From Petrosia ficiformis (lineage: Eukaryota > Porifera > Demospongiae > Haplosclerida > Petrosiidae), in contig OX345642.1 in assembly GCA_947044365.1 (NCBI GenBank), forward strand, positions 4,922,007 to 4,986,006: 64,000 nt of DNA, in the 5' to 3' direction. Position 1 is the stretch's first letter, and every line of letters starts with the position of its first letter. Under the pieces are notes generated by a model. It made no database searches and had not been told where the DNA came from. It saw nothing but the letters and a program-made list of their open reading frames with translations. The position numbers were made by a program, and so were the translations under genes. Positions 1-12,784 of this stretch are shown in pieces.

Positions 1-780
1 ATATATAGATAGATAGATAGATGAATACCTAGACAGGATAGACAAGATAGACAGGATAGACAGGATAGACAGTATAGACAGGATAGACAGTATAGACAGA
101 ATATACAGGATAAGCATGATAGACAGGATAGACAGGATAGATATGATAAACAGTATAGACCGGATAGACAGGATATATGTACCTATACAGATAAATGGAT
201 ACGTAAAGAAATTCATAAGTAGATAGGTAGAAACAGACAAACGAACAGACAGAGAAACTCTCTGACTGACACACAAACAGTCTGACAGACTGATATACAG
301 AGAAAAATAGAGATAGAAAATAGACAGATAGATATATAGATAGATACAGAAATAGAAAAATTGATAGAACTTGATTAATATAGATAGATAGACTATTTGA
401 TGGATGGATGGTTGGATGAATGGGCATTTGATTTATTGATTGGATGAAAGCTTGAATGAATGGATGGAAGGATGGAGAGATGGATGGATGGATGGATGGA
501 TGGATAGATAGATGGACAATAAATGTTTATATACATAGAAAAATCAATAGATACGTAAATAGGTAAATAGATAGAATGATAGTTAGATAATTAAATGGAT
601 AAATAGATAGCACAATATACAAATCGATAGATAGATATATAAGAAGAATAATTATGTAGATAGTTGTGTACATAAGAATTAGATCCATAGATAAATACAA
701 GCTTAGATAAAGGGATATAAAGAAATACAGGCTTATAAGGATAGATAGATATATACAGTATACCCTCACTAATTTGAACA
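1..780. repeat. GATA/GACA-type simple-repeat array
   Basis: Imperfect tetranucleotide and pentanucleotide repeats (GATA, GACA, GATGG, ATAGACAGG) fill this stretch on the plus strand. The long open frames on the minus strand, rich in Tyr, Leu, Ser and Val, come from stop-free repeat translation and are not genes. A similar array returns at 9.6-12 kb. Confidence 0.9.
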
Positions 781-849
781 GCTTTACATCAAATCAATGT
801 CTTCTCGATGAGTCGTCTGGTGGATTCCAATTTTTCTGGAGGATTCTGG

Positions 850-3400
850 AGTGGTAAATAGGAGTACATAATTAACAATTAACCTAATTTTGGGAATAAC
901 TAAACATACTGTAGAGGGATTTACATTAATATTGAATGAATATGCGTACGAATGAGGGAGGAGCAATCAGATGGAATACATAATATTGTTCACTTACTGA
1001 ATAGAACTCGTAATATTAGCTACAGTTAACTTGTGGAAACATTCACATGACTGAGAAATTTAACTTTGGTAATGAACTAAACATGTTATACAGTTCATCA
1101 GTTCTTCTGTGAAACCTGCATTACATAATTCCCAATACTAACTGAGCAAATGTTTGGACGTTAATCTTTAGAAGAAAGGGGGGAAAGACTAAAATACGTA
1201 TGTTAGTTCAAAACTAAACATGTTAATAGTGATTTGTGATAATAATAGATGAACGACTGAAGAGCGGGGGATGGAAATTCATAGGTTTTGAAACTTACTG
1301 AGAAATTGTTATGAAAACACTATAATTGAGGTGCTATATTTGAGTACTAAATAATATTCTATCAAATCCCTTCCTTGTACTCATATTTTAAACAATATTA
1401 GAAAGCATACGAAGGAATGTCTTGGAAGTGACAGCAATCAGAATTAACCTGACCTCTACGGAGGACCTGGAGTGTGGAACAAATATTAACTAACATAACA
1501 TTCAACAGCTCACTCTATAAAATACAATTTGCACTCTGAATGTGTAATGTAACTATCTACAGAATGGGAAGAGAATGTTGGACATATTCATTGTAAAATT
1601 ACTAGTATCAGTTGTAAGTCCTCAGAAACATTGTAGAAAGGATTTCATTTTCCACACCGCCAGTACATTCTAGTAAGAGGAAATGGAGTTAGATTTTAAT
1701 GATAACTCACAATCAACCAACTAGCAATCACTATTAAACATTTCTCCATCATCTTAAAATGTCCACTGAACAATGAACACACCCACCTCTCTAAGTTAAT
1801 TAATAATAATTTTGACAAAATTAATTAACTAGTAACAGTAATAAACTAATTAATTTTTATTACTTCACTGTTTAAATAACAGTTTAAATAATGATATAAT
1901 TAATTAAACTCTCAATAAATTAATATTTAATTACTCTGCAGCTTGTTCCACAGCTAGAATACAGCAACCTCTCGTAAATATAAAGTTTGCGAGAACAGCA
2001 AGAACTACCAAGAACTACCAAGAAGTACCAAGAACTGCCAACAACTACAAGAACTACCAAGAACTAAGAACTACATATTACATGAGAAGAACTACGAATA
2101 CATATTAAATGTGAATGAAAAACATAAAATAATTAACTTACCAATAGAGAATCTTCTCGGAAATTGTGTACGGACGAGGTCATGCACCGAAGAAACTAGA
2201 CTTGGGAGAAAACTAAATACATTATATATGGCATTTATAATTGTGATGAATGAAGGAATATACAAAAGATGGAAAAGTGCTTGACAGTATACAAAACTTA
2301 CGACACAATCCGAATATCCGTCTTCTTTATACAAGAAGCGACGTTGGAAAGACTCTCAATATGGGAACAAAGAGTAATCAATCATCTTTGATTAAATGGA
2401 TCACTCCTATGAAATGAAACTTTGGGAAAAAATAAACATTTATAATACTGCATTTACAGATACATTGAGTACATTAATGGTGGAATGGACTACATAAACT
2501 TATACGACTACCTAGTAAAACTAGTTATATATAAAAATCGACTTAACTTGAATGAAGTCTAAGCTTAAGAATCGGTCCACTCCACCTGGCATCGACCTAA
2601 TTCCTAACTTGGGAAGCAAACTAAACATATTAACTAGTGCATTTATAGTAATAATGATTGAATGAATGAATATACAAATGATGGAAGAGTATACAAAACT
2701 TACCACACAGACCAAATAACTACCTAGTATATTTCAGAAACGTCTAAGGAGAGCACCTCAACTCACTGCTAGCCTCCGAAAACAGATCACTATTTTTTGC
2801 GGAATTGGACCACACCTATGAAATGTAACTTGGGAGAAAAATAAACATATATAATACAGCATTTACCATTATAATGAGTGTAAGAATGGTGGAATGGACT
2901 ACATAAAATTATACAACTACTGAGTAAAACTAATAATGACAAAATAAAAATCAACTTAACTGGAGTGATATCTAAGGGAAAGAACACAGAACCTTTGGAC
3001 CACTAAGACTCGCATCGTCCTGAAAACCTAACTTTGGAAAAAAACTAAACGTATTAAGTCGTACAATTTTATAATAATGAATGAATGAATGAATATACAA
3101 ATATGGAAGAGGGTTGGATTGGTATATACACATAACTTACAGCACCAAACAAATACGTCTATTGCGGAGTATAATTAAAGAGAAAGACGATGGAAAGAGC
3201 CTCAAACTGTGTACACAATGCAATTGGTCCTCATCGAACAAATGGACTCCTCCTATGAAACCGAACTTGGGGAAATATTAAACATATTAAATACTGCATT
3301 TACAATTGTAATCAGTACATGAATGATGGAAAGTATTACATAATCTAATTAGTCTCATACGCTTACCGAGTAAGGTTCGTGATGAGAACAGATAAATAAC
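850..3400. repeat. Degenerate satellite, period about 210 bp
   Basis: A recognisable block recurs: CTTGGGGAAAACTAAACATATT, followed by a TGCATTTATAATTGTAATGAATGAATG-like stretch. It appears near 880, 1055, 2197, 2408, 2607, 2820, 3028 and 3266. The spacing of the better copies is about 200-240 bp. Copies are heavily diverged and contain no credible coding frame. Short AGAACTACCA repeats lie within it at about 1990-2090. The same block reappears at 8.3-9.4 kb, so the retrotransposon at 3787-7934 interrupts this repeat territory. Confidence 0.7.
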
Positions 3401-3786
3401 TTAGAGACTGAATACTGGAGTCTGCATAAGTGACGAAAAGAATGATGCATAGAGTGTTTGTGAGACTAGCAAATGTAGTCTAGAGAACTTAAATGCCTGT
3501 AGGTTGCAAAAATGACAAGGTTGACTGGAGACTGCAGACATCTGAATGGAAACAGCCGAATTCATGTGTTTAGTGATTGGAGAATTCACAAACAATGAGA
3601 GTGGAAATTCGAAAAGAAAACTCCAGATTTGACGATAATGTAACATGGAAGTTGCACTCTTCACGTGAATATGAACACCCGAATTATTGAGCCAGGATGA
3701 TTGATGAGACTTGAGACTTGAGACTTGAATTCAATTGGTGAGAATCAGTCTGAACCCTTCATGAGAGTTGTAGTTGGAGTCATTAC

Positions 3787-4011
3787 TGTTACAGTCCCAG
3801 AGAGTTAGGGTATATGTATTATCTTAGCAGCAACTAGAACTGATCATTATGAAAAACAGGATGAATTTATATATACACTTAAAAATCATATTGTCTGGAA
3901 ATACAATGGACTAAACAATAGTGGCTACATAATTACAATAAAATTACAATAAAGTATGAACAGGACTATTGTTTATGGAGACAATGTTCTGGAGTCTTGA
4001 AAGATATCACA
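3787..4011 (-). repeat. 3' LTR of the gypsy element
   Basis: This is the 225-bp direct repeat at the downstream end of the minus-strand element. It matches 7710-7934 except for a G/T difference near 3810 and a G/T difference near 3964. The preceding ATTAC (3782-3786) is one half of the target-site duplication. Confidence 0.95.
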
Positions 4012-4025
4012 TTTTCCTCCCTCAC
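4012..4025 (-). promoter_or_regulatory. Polypurine tract (plus-strand priming site)
   Basis: On the minus strand GTGAGGGAGGAAAA directly precedes the 3' LTR, where a polypurine tract is expected. The stop codon of the pol frame overlaps its start. Confidence 0.85.
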
Positions 4026-5836
4026 CATGAAGGTTCATACCTATCGGGTGGTTTACGGATACGAGTAGATCTCCTGATTTGTGGACACATTTGTTTATCA
4101 TAAGGAGAGGGTGAAGGTTGCTCGGCCGATGGAATAGAGGTAGAGAAATCCAGGTCATCAAAATTATCAAACGGTGGATCAACATTAGATTCCCGAGAGA
4201 TTATGTGGTCTATATGACGACGCACTATTCTTCCATCAGTTAACTTCAGTTCATAAGTCAATGGTCCAGTTTTGTTTTTAATTACTGCAGGAACCCAAGT
4301 GGGTTTAGTTGATGAGAAATGTCTACAGTAGACGAGATTATCTGGTTGAAAATTTCTTAGACCTTGGACACTTGAACGAGACTTCTGCTGAAGAATTTGT
4401 TTAGCTTGTACTCCTTTTGATACGTCAGGATACAGAAGATCAAAACGTGACCTTAGACGTCTGTTGAACATCAGTTCTGCAGGAGAAACTCCAGTAGTAC
4501 TTTGCGGTGTTATCCGGTAATTGAAAAGGAACCTTGACAACCGAGTCTCCAAAGATCCTGTTAGTTTTTTCATTGCTCTCTTCAATGTCTGGACAGTTCT
4601 TTCTGCCAGTCCACTGTGAGCATCAATAATCACGAGAAAATAATGACCCATAAATGGTCCTGCATAATCCACATGAATGCGAGACCAGGGTTGTAATGGC
4701 CACTGCCAAGAGTGGATGGGGGCTTGTGGGGGACTGTTTCTTAGAGACTGACAAATGTGGCACTTCTTGACTTCTGTTTCTATGTCTGAGTCCATATTCG
4801 GCCACCACATGTATCCTCTGGCAAGACTCTTCATTCGAGTGGTTCCTGGATGACCATCATGGAGTTCCCTGATAAGGATTGGTCGACCAAGTGGAGGAAT
4901 TACGACTCGAGATCCCCACAGAATGCAGCCGTTCATGATGCCGAGTTCGTCCTTCCTTCGAAGAAATGGAGAAATATCAACATCTGCTTGGGTAATTGGC
5001 CATCCTTGTTGAACGTACAGTTTGACCTTGGAGAGTAAAGGATCTCTGGCAGTCCAGTTTTTGATTTGTACAGCATTAACAGGGGTGGTTGCTAATGTTT
5101 GCAATGACAGAAGTATGTCTCCAGGAACTGGAATGGTTTCCAGCGAAGTAGGGAGTGGTAACCTCGATAGGGCATCTGCATTACTGTTGTCTTTACCAGG
5201 TTTAAACCGAATAGTATAACTGTATGCACTAAGAGTCAGGTTCCAGCGTTGGATTCTGGATGCAGCCATCTGCGGAATTGAACGAGTAGGGTTAAATAAA
5301 TGTACTAAAGGTTTGTGATCTGTGAAAAGTGTGAACTTTCTTTCATATAGGTATTGGTGAAATCTAGTGACACCGAAAACTATTGCCAGGGCCTCTTTAT
5401 CCAACTGGGAATACTTCTTTTCCGCCGGAGTTAATGATCGAGAGGCAAAACAGATCGGGTGCTCGGTACCATCATCCATCTCATGGGAAAGAACAGCCCC
5501 TAATCCATTAGGTGAGGCATCACATGCTACGACTAGTTTCTTCCGAGCATCATAGTGAACTAATACACGAGGAGTTGTGAGAAGTTTTTTTGCTTCTTCA
5601 AACGTCTCTTTTTGTAGGGGTCCCCAAGACCATGGAGTTTTTTCCTGTAAGAGGAGATAAAGAGGAGATAAGCTAGATGATAAATTTGGTAAAAATTTTC
5701 CGTAGTAGTTTAGTAGCCCCAGAAAAGATCTTAACTCTGATACATCTTTGGGAGTTGGTGCATCCATTATTGCTTGGACCTTGCTTGCAGTCGGATGAAG
5801 TCCAAATTCATCAATGAGGTGTCCTAAGTATTCCAC
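4022..5836 (-). pseudogene. Gypsy pol, second part: RT connection, RNase H, integrase (deleted)
   Basis: The 604-residue frame begins inside the RT thumb/connection (EYLGHLID at residue 2). The RNase H-like domain follows, with VACDAS at about residues 103-108 and DKEAL near 146. The integrase zinc region is present (HDGHPG near 325, then CHIC at 359-362). The integrase core starts at VDYAGP (Asp 390), but residues 408-409 join DAHS directly to GLAERT. Only about 20 residues therefore separate the first Asp from the Glu, where the family has a long segment carrying the second catalytic Asp; that Asp is absent. The C-terminus resembles the usual gypsy tail. The frame overlaps the upstream one by 26 bp in another phase, and expected RT sequence is missing at the junction. 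The frame is otherwise free of stops. Confidence 0.9.
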
Positions 5837-7673
5837 CAGCTTTACTCAGACGAAACAAAACTTTTTCTAAGTTTTCCAAATGCTCTTCCTCACTCGAACC
5901 TGTCACCAAGATGTCATCAATATAGGTTGTTACATGTTTCAAATCTTTTAGCAGATTATCCATTGTTCTTTGGAAAACTGCTGGCGCTGACGACAATCCG
6001 AAAGGAAGACGGTTATATTGGAAAAGACCACGGTGTGTATTAATGGTGGTCAGACTTTTTGTCTCTTCCCCTAGTTTCGTAAATCTTTTTCCTCCAGAGA
6101 GAGCTGTGAAGAGATCTTCAACACGAGGAAGAGGGTAAGAGTCAATCAGAGATGCTTGATTAACAGTAAGACGATAGTCCCCACATATGCGAACAGTCCC
6201 ATCATCTTTTACCACAGGAACTATAGGAGCTGCCCACTTGGCTGTTTTCACTGGTTGGATAATCCCTTCAGAGGTGAGACGATCTAGTTCTCGTTCAATC
6301 TTTTCTCTTAAAACGAAAGGCACAGATCTTCCCTTGCAGAACCTTGGTGTGACATCAGGTTTTAAGTGTAAATCAACCTTGATATCTTTGAAAGTACCCA
6401 GTTCAGGTTCGAATACGCCTGCATAACTTTCGAGTAGAGACTGTAATTTTAAAGGTTTTGAGTGCAGAAAATGTATCTCCTTCCAGTTCAGCTTAATGTG
6501 TTCTAGCCAGTTACGACCAAACAGTGAAGGTCCATCTCCTTCAACAACTAACAAAGGTAAGTCCCAGAATTGGCCATTGTACGACACTTTTGGAGTGATA
6601 CTTCCAAGGACATTAATCTTCTCACCAGAAAATGTTTTCAAATCAATGTTTGTCACCTGCATAGGAGGGGGAATAGACCAAAGAGATAAATATGTAGAAT
6701 GACTTATGATTGAGATTGATGCCCCAGTATCTACTTGAAACCCCAGTATGTTGAGAGACACTTCCACCATCCAAGGAGGACAACGGTGGGTGCTTCCTAG
6801 ATTAAAAAGAAAATATGAAGATTCTTCTTCCATATTTACTGGAGGGGCTGGTACAGTCTTTCTGTCAGCATCATCAACTTCAATCGTATGAGCATTATGA
6901 GCAGTTCTTCTAGATCTGAGGCTAGCACTATGAACACTGTTTCTTTTACTTCGACAAACTTTAGCAATGTGTCCTCTCTTTTTGCAGAAATGACAGATAG
7001 CGTCCATAAATCTACAATTTGTGGCTAAATGCGAGTTTCCACATCTGTAACACACAGGGCCGTTAGTTGGAGGGGTAGCTGAGCGATTAGGTTTCTTCTG
7101 AAGTACATTAACTTGGGTGGGCTGGACATCAATGTGACAGGAAGTCATCACCTCCCGAGCGTCTTTATCAACTGTTTCTAATGCCTGAGCCAGCTCGAAA
7201 GCCTTCTTAGGAGTTAATTCTGGTTCAGAAAGTAGACGTCTTTGTATCCGAGAATCATTTATTCCACAGACTAACCGATCTCGAAGCATCTCATTCAATT
7301 TGTCCCCAAATTCACAAAACTCAGAGAGCTGTCTGAGTTGAGCCATGAAAGCAGCAACAGATTCACCAGGTAGACGTGTCCTAGTGTGAAACTTAAGTCT
7401 TTGGACTATGACAGAGGGCTTTGGGTTAAAGTGGTCTCGAACCAAATCTATAATTTCTTTGTAAGTTCTTGAACCAGGAGGATGAGGTGAAGTGAGATTT
7501 CTTATCAGTTTATAGGTAGAGGCTCCAACAGAGCTAAGGAGAACAGCACGTTTCTTCTCCGGGGATCCTACCTCATTCGCCATCAAGTACTGCTCCAGAC
7601 GTTCAGTATACGAGTTCCAGTCATCCACTGATGAGTCAAATTCACCAATAGCACCAAATGTAAAAACTGCCAT
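5811..7673 (-). pseudogene. Gypsy gag-protease-RT frame with RT motif A deleted
   Basis: The 620-residue frame starts shortly downstream of the primer-binding site. The Gag region (about 1-200) is followed by two zinc knuckles. The first, near 208-220, is CX2CX3HX4C, one residue shorter than usual. The second, 227-240, is canonical CX2CX4HX4C. Protease has DTGA at 315-318. RT begins near 440 with RICGDYR (495-501) and keeps FGLSSAP and the catalytic YIDD (584-587). At residue 534 RFTKLG joins directly to EETKSL, so the short segment carrying the motif A catalytic Asp is missing in frame. RT should therefore be inactive. The frame ends soon after YIDD and shifts phase into the second pol frame. 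Gag and protease look intact. Confidence 0.9.
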
Positions 7674-7691
7674 GAGTTTACTCCGAGTTTT

Positions 7692-7704
7692 ATCCTCGTC
7701 GCCA
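7692..7704 (-). promoter_or_regulatory. tRNA primer-binding site
   Basis: On the minus strand TGGCGACGAGGAT lies five bases inside the 5' LTR. It begins with TGG, the complement of a tRNA CCA end, at the expected position for minus-strand priming. I did not identify the tRNA. Confidence 0.75.
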
Positions 7705-7709
7705 AAATA

Positions 7710-7934
7710 TGTTACAGTCCCAGAGAGTTAGGTTATATGTATTATCTTAGCAGCAACTAGAACTGATCATTATGAAAAACAGGATGAATTTATATATACA
7801 CTTAAAAATCATATTGTCTGGAAATACAATGGACTAAACAATAGTGGCTACATAATTACAATAAAATTACAATAAAGTATGAACATGACTATTGTTTATG
7901 GAGACAATGTTCTGGAGTCTTGAAAGATATCACA
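7710..7934 (-). repeat. 5' LTR of the gypsy element
   Basis: This is the 225-bp direct repeat at the upstream end of the minus-strand element. The following ATTAC (7935-7939) completes the target-site duplication. It should carry the promoter. Confidence 0.95.
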
Positions 7935-7939
7935 ATTAC

Positions 7940-9630
7940 GAGCATTCACCGCCGCAATTCTTAGGAATGAATCTCAGCATGTCTTCACTTCGTCTTCCCA
8001 ATAGTAGTTCCTATGAGAATTATGAAATAAGTAAAATTGCAATCTAACGCTCTGAAATCAGTGTACAAATTAACATATGGTGTGATTTTACAAGACAAGA
8101 ATATTTTCCTATCTAGCAAGAACAAGAACTATGAAGAACTAATACTATAGCCGAGCAGCAAGACGTTGGTATATTACAAGACTATCAAGAAATTTTACTA
8201 CAATCCAGAAAGAAGACGTTGATATGCTACAAGATCACCATACTAGCTCTCCTTTAAGTCTCAACTGATGAATGTAATACACATATTGATGATATGATTT
8301 GAATAAAGAATGAATTATAAATGAAAGTTGGAATAACTCACGTATTACATCATCACTCCATGATTGGATTCATTAAACCTAAACATGTAACCTGGTGAAA
8401 AGGAACAAACCAATTCATTTGTGCAATTATAATTGTAATCAATGAATGATTAAATGAGTGCTGGAGTACCAAGCAAATATCATACATAAATTTATCCACA
8501 AACATATGATATCGGCCCAAAAATTAATGTGATTAGATGTGAGTTGCAAGTACTCATGATGAGACTTCATTATGATTCGCCTAAATGATTTGTCTGGAGG
8601 ACATCATGAAGAGGGATGAGAATTGGAAGATATAATTGAAGTTTAAAAAGGAGATTGGAATAATCGTCAAAAGTCACAAGTTGTCATAAACAGTCATGAA
8701 TACTCACAATGAATTGTCAAGAGGAGGAGTCACTATAAGATAGGATTTAGGGGGAGGAGTCATCGATAGGAGTCTTCATGTGGAGTCATCTGGTGGATTA
8801 AGATTGTGCGTGGAGGAATTTGGAGGAGTGAATAGGATTACATAATTAACCTAACTTGGGGAAGAACTAAACATATTGTGGAATGAGTTTATATTGAGTG
8901 AATATACAAATGAATGTGTGGAGGAGTGAGATTTTGGAATCTGCAATTTAATTCACTTACAGAGTAGAACTCTCTGTGGAAAGGTTCAAAGGACTGTGAA
9001 ATCTACTTCATTTACAATTATAGTGAATAGTGATTATATGAAATGTGTACAATACATCATTACCAATACTGACCTAATGAATGCTTCATGTAAAGTTTTA
9101 CAGGAGACTAACTTGGGGGAAAGATTTAATAAAACGCATGTTAGCGGAATGCTAATCCTGTTGGATAGTGAATTTACGATAATGACTAAATATATGAAAT
9201 TTAGTAGAGTGTGGAATTTTAATTCATAAAACTTACTGAGTATTTGTTTCTAAATCATTCATTTTTGAGAGACTTAAGCCAGCAGGAGGAACAATAAATC
9301 CTCTAGTATAAATGAGACCATAATTTAATTAATTGAATTTTAAGGAAATCTAAACATGTTAACGAGTGCATTTATTATTATAATGAATTATTCTATGACC
9401 AAGGGAAATAAAATCATGTAAACAGAATATGAACAACAATTGAAATTTGCAGAATGTCATCTGCGGAAAGTAACGTACAAGAAATAAGAAGCAATTCAAA
9501 TAGTAAATTAACGGTCTCAAATCAGTGTGCGATGTATACATTCTATCTCACAAGAGAAGAATATGTTCGTAACTCGTGAGCTCCTCAGAACAGCTAACAA
9601 GGAAATGACATGTTACTAAACAGAAAGTGG
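7940..9630. repeat. Satellite territory continued
   Basis: Diverged copies of the block seen at 850-3400 recur, most clearly near 8850 (CTTGGGGAAGAACTAAACATATT) and 9110. AAGAACTA-type short repeats lie near 8120. I see no credible gene. The open frames here are short and contain the repeat block. Confidence 0.6.
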
Positions 9631-9635
9631 TAGGT

Positions 9636-11934
9636 TAAAAGACAAGTAGGTAGGTAGGTAGCTAGGTAGGTAGGTAGGCAAAGCTTCACATTTCGGATAC
9701 AGAGTTTAGGGTTTTGGGTTTTGGGCTACAGGTTGAGAGATAAATAAATAGATTGGTAGTTGACAAATAAAGCAATAGAAAGGGAGTTAAATGCATAAAT
9801 TGATAGATACATAAATGCTATGATATATATATACATATTCGAATAAATACATACGTAAAGAAATTCATAAATACATAGGTAGAATGAGACAGACAGACTG
9901 ACAGACGAACAGACAGACAGACAGAATCACAGACAGACAGAGAGACAAACAGACAGACACTCAGACACTCAGACAGATGGATAGGTAGATAGATAAATAA
10001 ATACATAGAAAGTTAAAAATACATATAGATAGATAGATAGATAGATATATAGATAGATATGCAGATAGATAAATAGATGATAGAGGTATATAAAAATAGA
10101 TAGATAGATTATAGATAGTTAGATAGGTAATTAAATTGATAGCTATATATTTAAAGTGATAAATTGATGGATAGATCGATATATAAATAAACAGGTAGAT
10201 ATATAGATAGATAGATACATACATACATAAATAGATAAATAAATAGATAGATACATATCTCCAAATTTAGTTTGACACATATACACGACATCAATACATA
10301 GATAGATAAATAGATAGAAACGTATATAGCTACTGGAGAGATAGACAAACAGATATATACTTCGTTACATAAATACAGATAGACAGATAGATAGATAGAT
10401 AGACAGACAAACAGACAGACAGACAGAGAAACGGACAAACAGATAGAGAAACAGACAGACAGACAAACAGTCAGACCGACTGACATAAAGACAGACAGAC
10501 AGGCCGACAGACAGAGACAGAGAGACAGACAGAAAGACAGACAGACAGACAGAAAGAAAGACAAACAGAGAGACAGACACAGAGACAGACAGAGAGAGAG
10601 TGAGACAAAGAGACGGACAGAGAGACAGACTGACAGAGAGACAGGCAAAGAGATAGACATAGACATAGATAGAAAGATAGATAAATAGATAGATAGATAA
10701 ATAGATAGAGACATGAATATATAGATAAATAGATAGATGGATAGACAGATAGATTGATAGTTAGATAGATAGAAAGATAGATAGATAGAAAGATAGATAG
10801 ATAGAAAGATAGATAGATATATAGATTAGATATATCAATAGTAATATAGATAGATAGATAAATAGATAGATAGGCACCTTCAAACATCAATTGATAAATA
10901 TGTATGATATCAATACATAGATAAATAGATAGAAACTTATATAGCTACGTAGATAGATGACAGAGAGACAGACACTTCGTGAGATAAATAGAGATAGATA
11001 GATAGATACATAGATAGATAGATACATAGATAGATAGATACATAGATAGAAAGACAGAAAAACAGATAGAAAGACAGATAGAATGATAGAAAGATAGAAA
11101 GATAGAAAGATAGAAATGGATGGATGGATGGATGGATGGATGGCCTGATGAATGGGTGGATGGAAGGATGGATGGATGGATGGATGGATGGATGGAATGA
11201 TGGATGGATGGATGGATGGATGGATTGATAGACATATAGATAGATAGATAGGTAGATAGATAGATATATAAATAAATAGATAGATAGATAGATATATTAG
11301 ATACATAGATTAGATATATCGATAGTAATATAAATAGATATACACCTGTAAACATCACTTGATACATATGTACGATATCAATACATAGATACATAAATGG
11401 ATAGAAACTTATATAGCTATGTAGATAGATAACCGAGAGACAGATACTTAGTGTGATGAATAGAGATAGATAGATAGACACATAGATAAATAAATACATA
11501 GATAGAAAGACGGAAAGACAGATAGAAATAAAGATAGAAAGACAGATGGAAAGATAGAAAAACAGAAAGATAGGAAGAAAGAGAGATAGAAAGATAGAAA
11601 TGGACGGATGGATGGATGGACGGAATGAAAAATGGACAGACAGACAGACAGACAGACGGACGGACAGACGGACGGATGGACGGACGGATGGACGGATGGA
11701 CGGAAGGACGGATGGACGGATGGACGGACGGACGGACGGACGGACGGATGGACAGAGGGATGGACGGTCAGACGGACGGACGGACGGACGGAAGGACGGA
11801 CGGACGGACAGAGGGTTGGACGGTCAGAAGGACGGACGGAAGGACGGACGGAGGAAGGGACGGATGGACGGACGGACGGACGGACGGACGGACGGACGGA
11901 CTGACGGAAGGACGGACGGACGGACGGACGGACG

Positions 11935-11977
<43 letters not shown>

Positions 11978-11990
11978 GTCCTATTGGACT
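9636..11990. repeat. Long tetranucleotide array: GGTA, GATA, GACA, GGAT, GGAC
   Basis: The array passes through GGTA (about 9640-9680), GATA with embedded GACA (9.8-11.1 kb), GGAT (about 11.11-11.23 kb), GATA again, and finally GGAC/GGAT/GACA to 11.98 kb. A unit of about 450 bp that includes non-repetitive text (ACGATATCAATACATAGATA and ATATAGCTAC) recurs near 10290, 10900 and 11370, pointing to higher-order duplication. The long frames on both strands are artefacts of a stop-free repeat. Confidence 0.95.
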
Positions 11991-12780
11991 ACTAATGGGT
12001 CCCATTGGACTCCAATTCGGTCGTAGTGGACTCCTGTTGGGTCCTTGTTGACTCCTAATGGGTACTCCTATTGAGTCCTAACGGACTCCTGTTGGGTCCT
12101 AGTGGAATAATATTGGGTCCTAGTGGACTCCTAATGGTCCTAGTGGACTCCTAAAGGGTCCTACTGGAATCCTAATGGGTACTAGTCGACTACTATTCAG
12201 TCCTAATGGACTCCTATTGGGTCCTAGTGGACTCCTATTGGACTCCTTTTGGGTTCTAGTGTTCTCCTAATGGATACTAGTGGACTCCTGTTGGGTCTTA
12301 GTGGACTCATAATGGGTCCTAGTGGACGGTCTCCTTTTGGGTCCTAGTGTACTCCTAATGGGTCCTATTGGACTCCTAGTGGACTCCTATTGGGTCCTAC
12401 TCCTAATGGGTCCTAGTGGACACCTATTGGGTCCTAGTGGACTCCTATTGTGTCCTAGTGGACTCCTATTTGGTCCTAGTGGACTCCTATTGGTCTGCTA
12501 TTGGATCCTAGTGGACTCCTATTGGGTCCTAGTAGACTCCAAATGGACTCCTATTGGGTCCCATTAAACTCCTAATGGGTCCTAGAGGACTCCTATTGAG
12601 TCCTAGTGGACTCCTATTGGGTCCTAGTTGACTCTAAATGGGTCCTAGTGGACTCCTATTGGTCTGCTATTGGATCCTAGTGGACGCCTAATGGGTCCCA
12701 GTGGACTCCTAATGGGTCCTTGTGGACTCCTGTAGGGTCCTAGTGGAATCCTAATCTGTCCTAGAGGACTCCTACTGTAC
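11985..12780. repeat. Minisatellite, unit about 21 bp
   Basis: Degenerate copies of GGACTCCTATTGGGTCCTAGT run almost unbroken. GTCCTAGTGGAC inside the unit is an inverted repeat, so single strands could fold. The variants are substitutions plus a few dropped half-units. Confidence 0.95.
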
Positions 12781-12784
12781 AATA

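Larger units (their letters stand above)
3787..7934 (-). mobile_element. Ty3/gypsy LTR retrotransposon with internal deletions
   Basis: Two 225-bp direct repeats (3787-4011 and 7710-7934), each TG...CA on the plus strand, bound the element. The 5-bp sequence ATTAC lies immediately outside both ends (3782-3786 and 7935-7939), a typical target-site duplication. The LTRs differ at only two positions that I can see. On the minus strand the order is LTR, primer-binding site, gag-protease-RT frame, RT tail-RNase H-integrase frame, polypurine tract, LTR. Protease before RT and integrase last is the Ty3/gypsy order. The body is about 4.1 kb, short for the group, and three coding segments are missing (see the two ORFs). 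The insertion is recent but the copy looks unable to move by itself. Confidence 0.95.

Noticed and set aside
5022..6702. Plus-strand frames across the gypsy element
   Set aside because: They are antisense shadows of the gag-pol frames.
9818..11904. Long overlapping frames on both strands in the tetranucleotide arrays (Ser/Leu/Val/Cys-rich and Thr/Asp/Gly-rich)
   Set aside because: Repeat units lack stop codons in several frames; composition is purely periodic, with no start context or splice sites.
12000..12780. CRISPR-like repeat-spacer look of the 21-bp minisatellite, and the frame at 12322-12567
   Set aside because: Units are contiguous and degenerate with no unique spacers, and the setting is eukaryotic. 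The frame is repeat translation.
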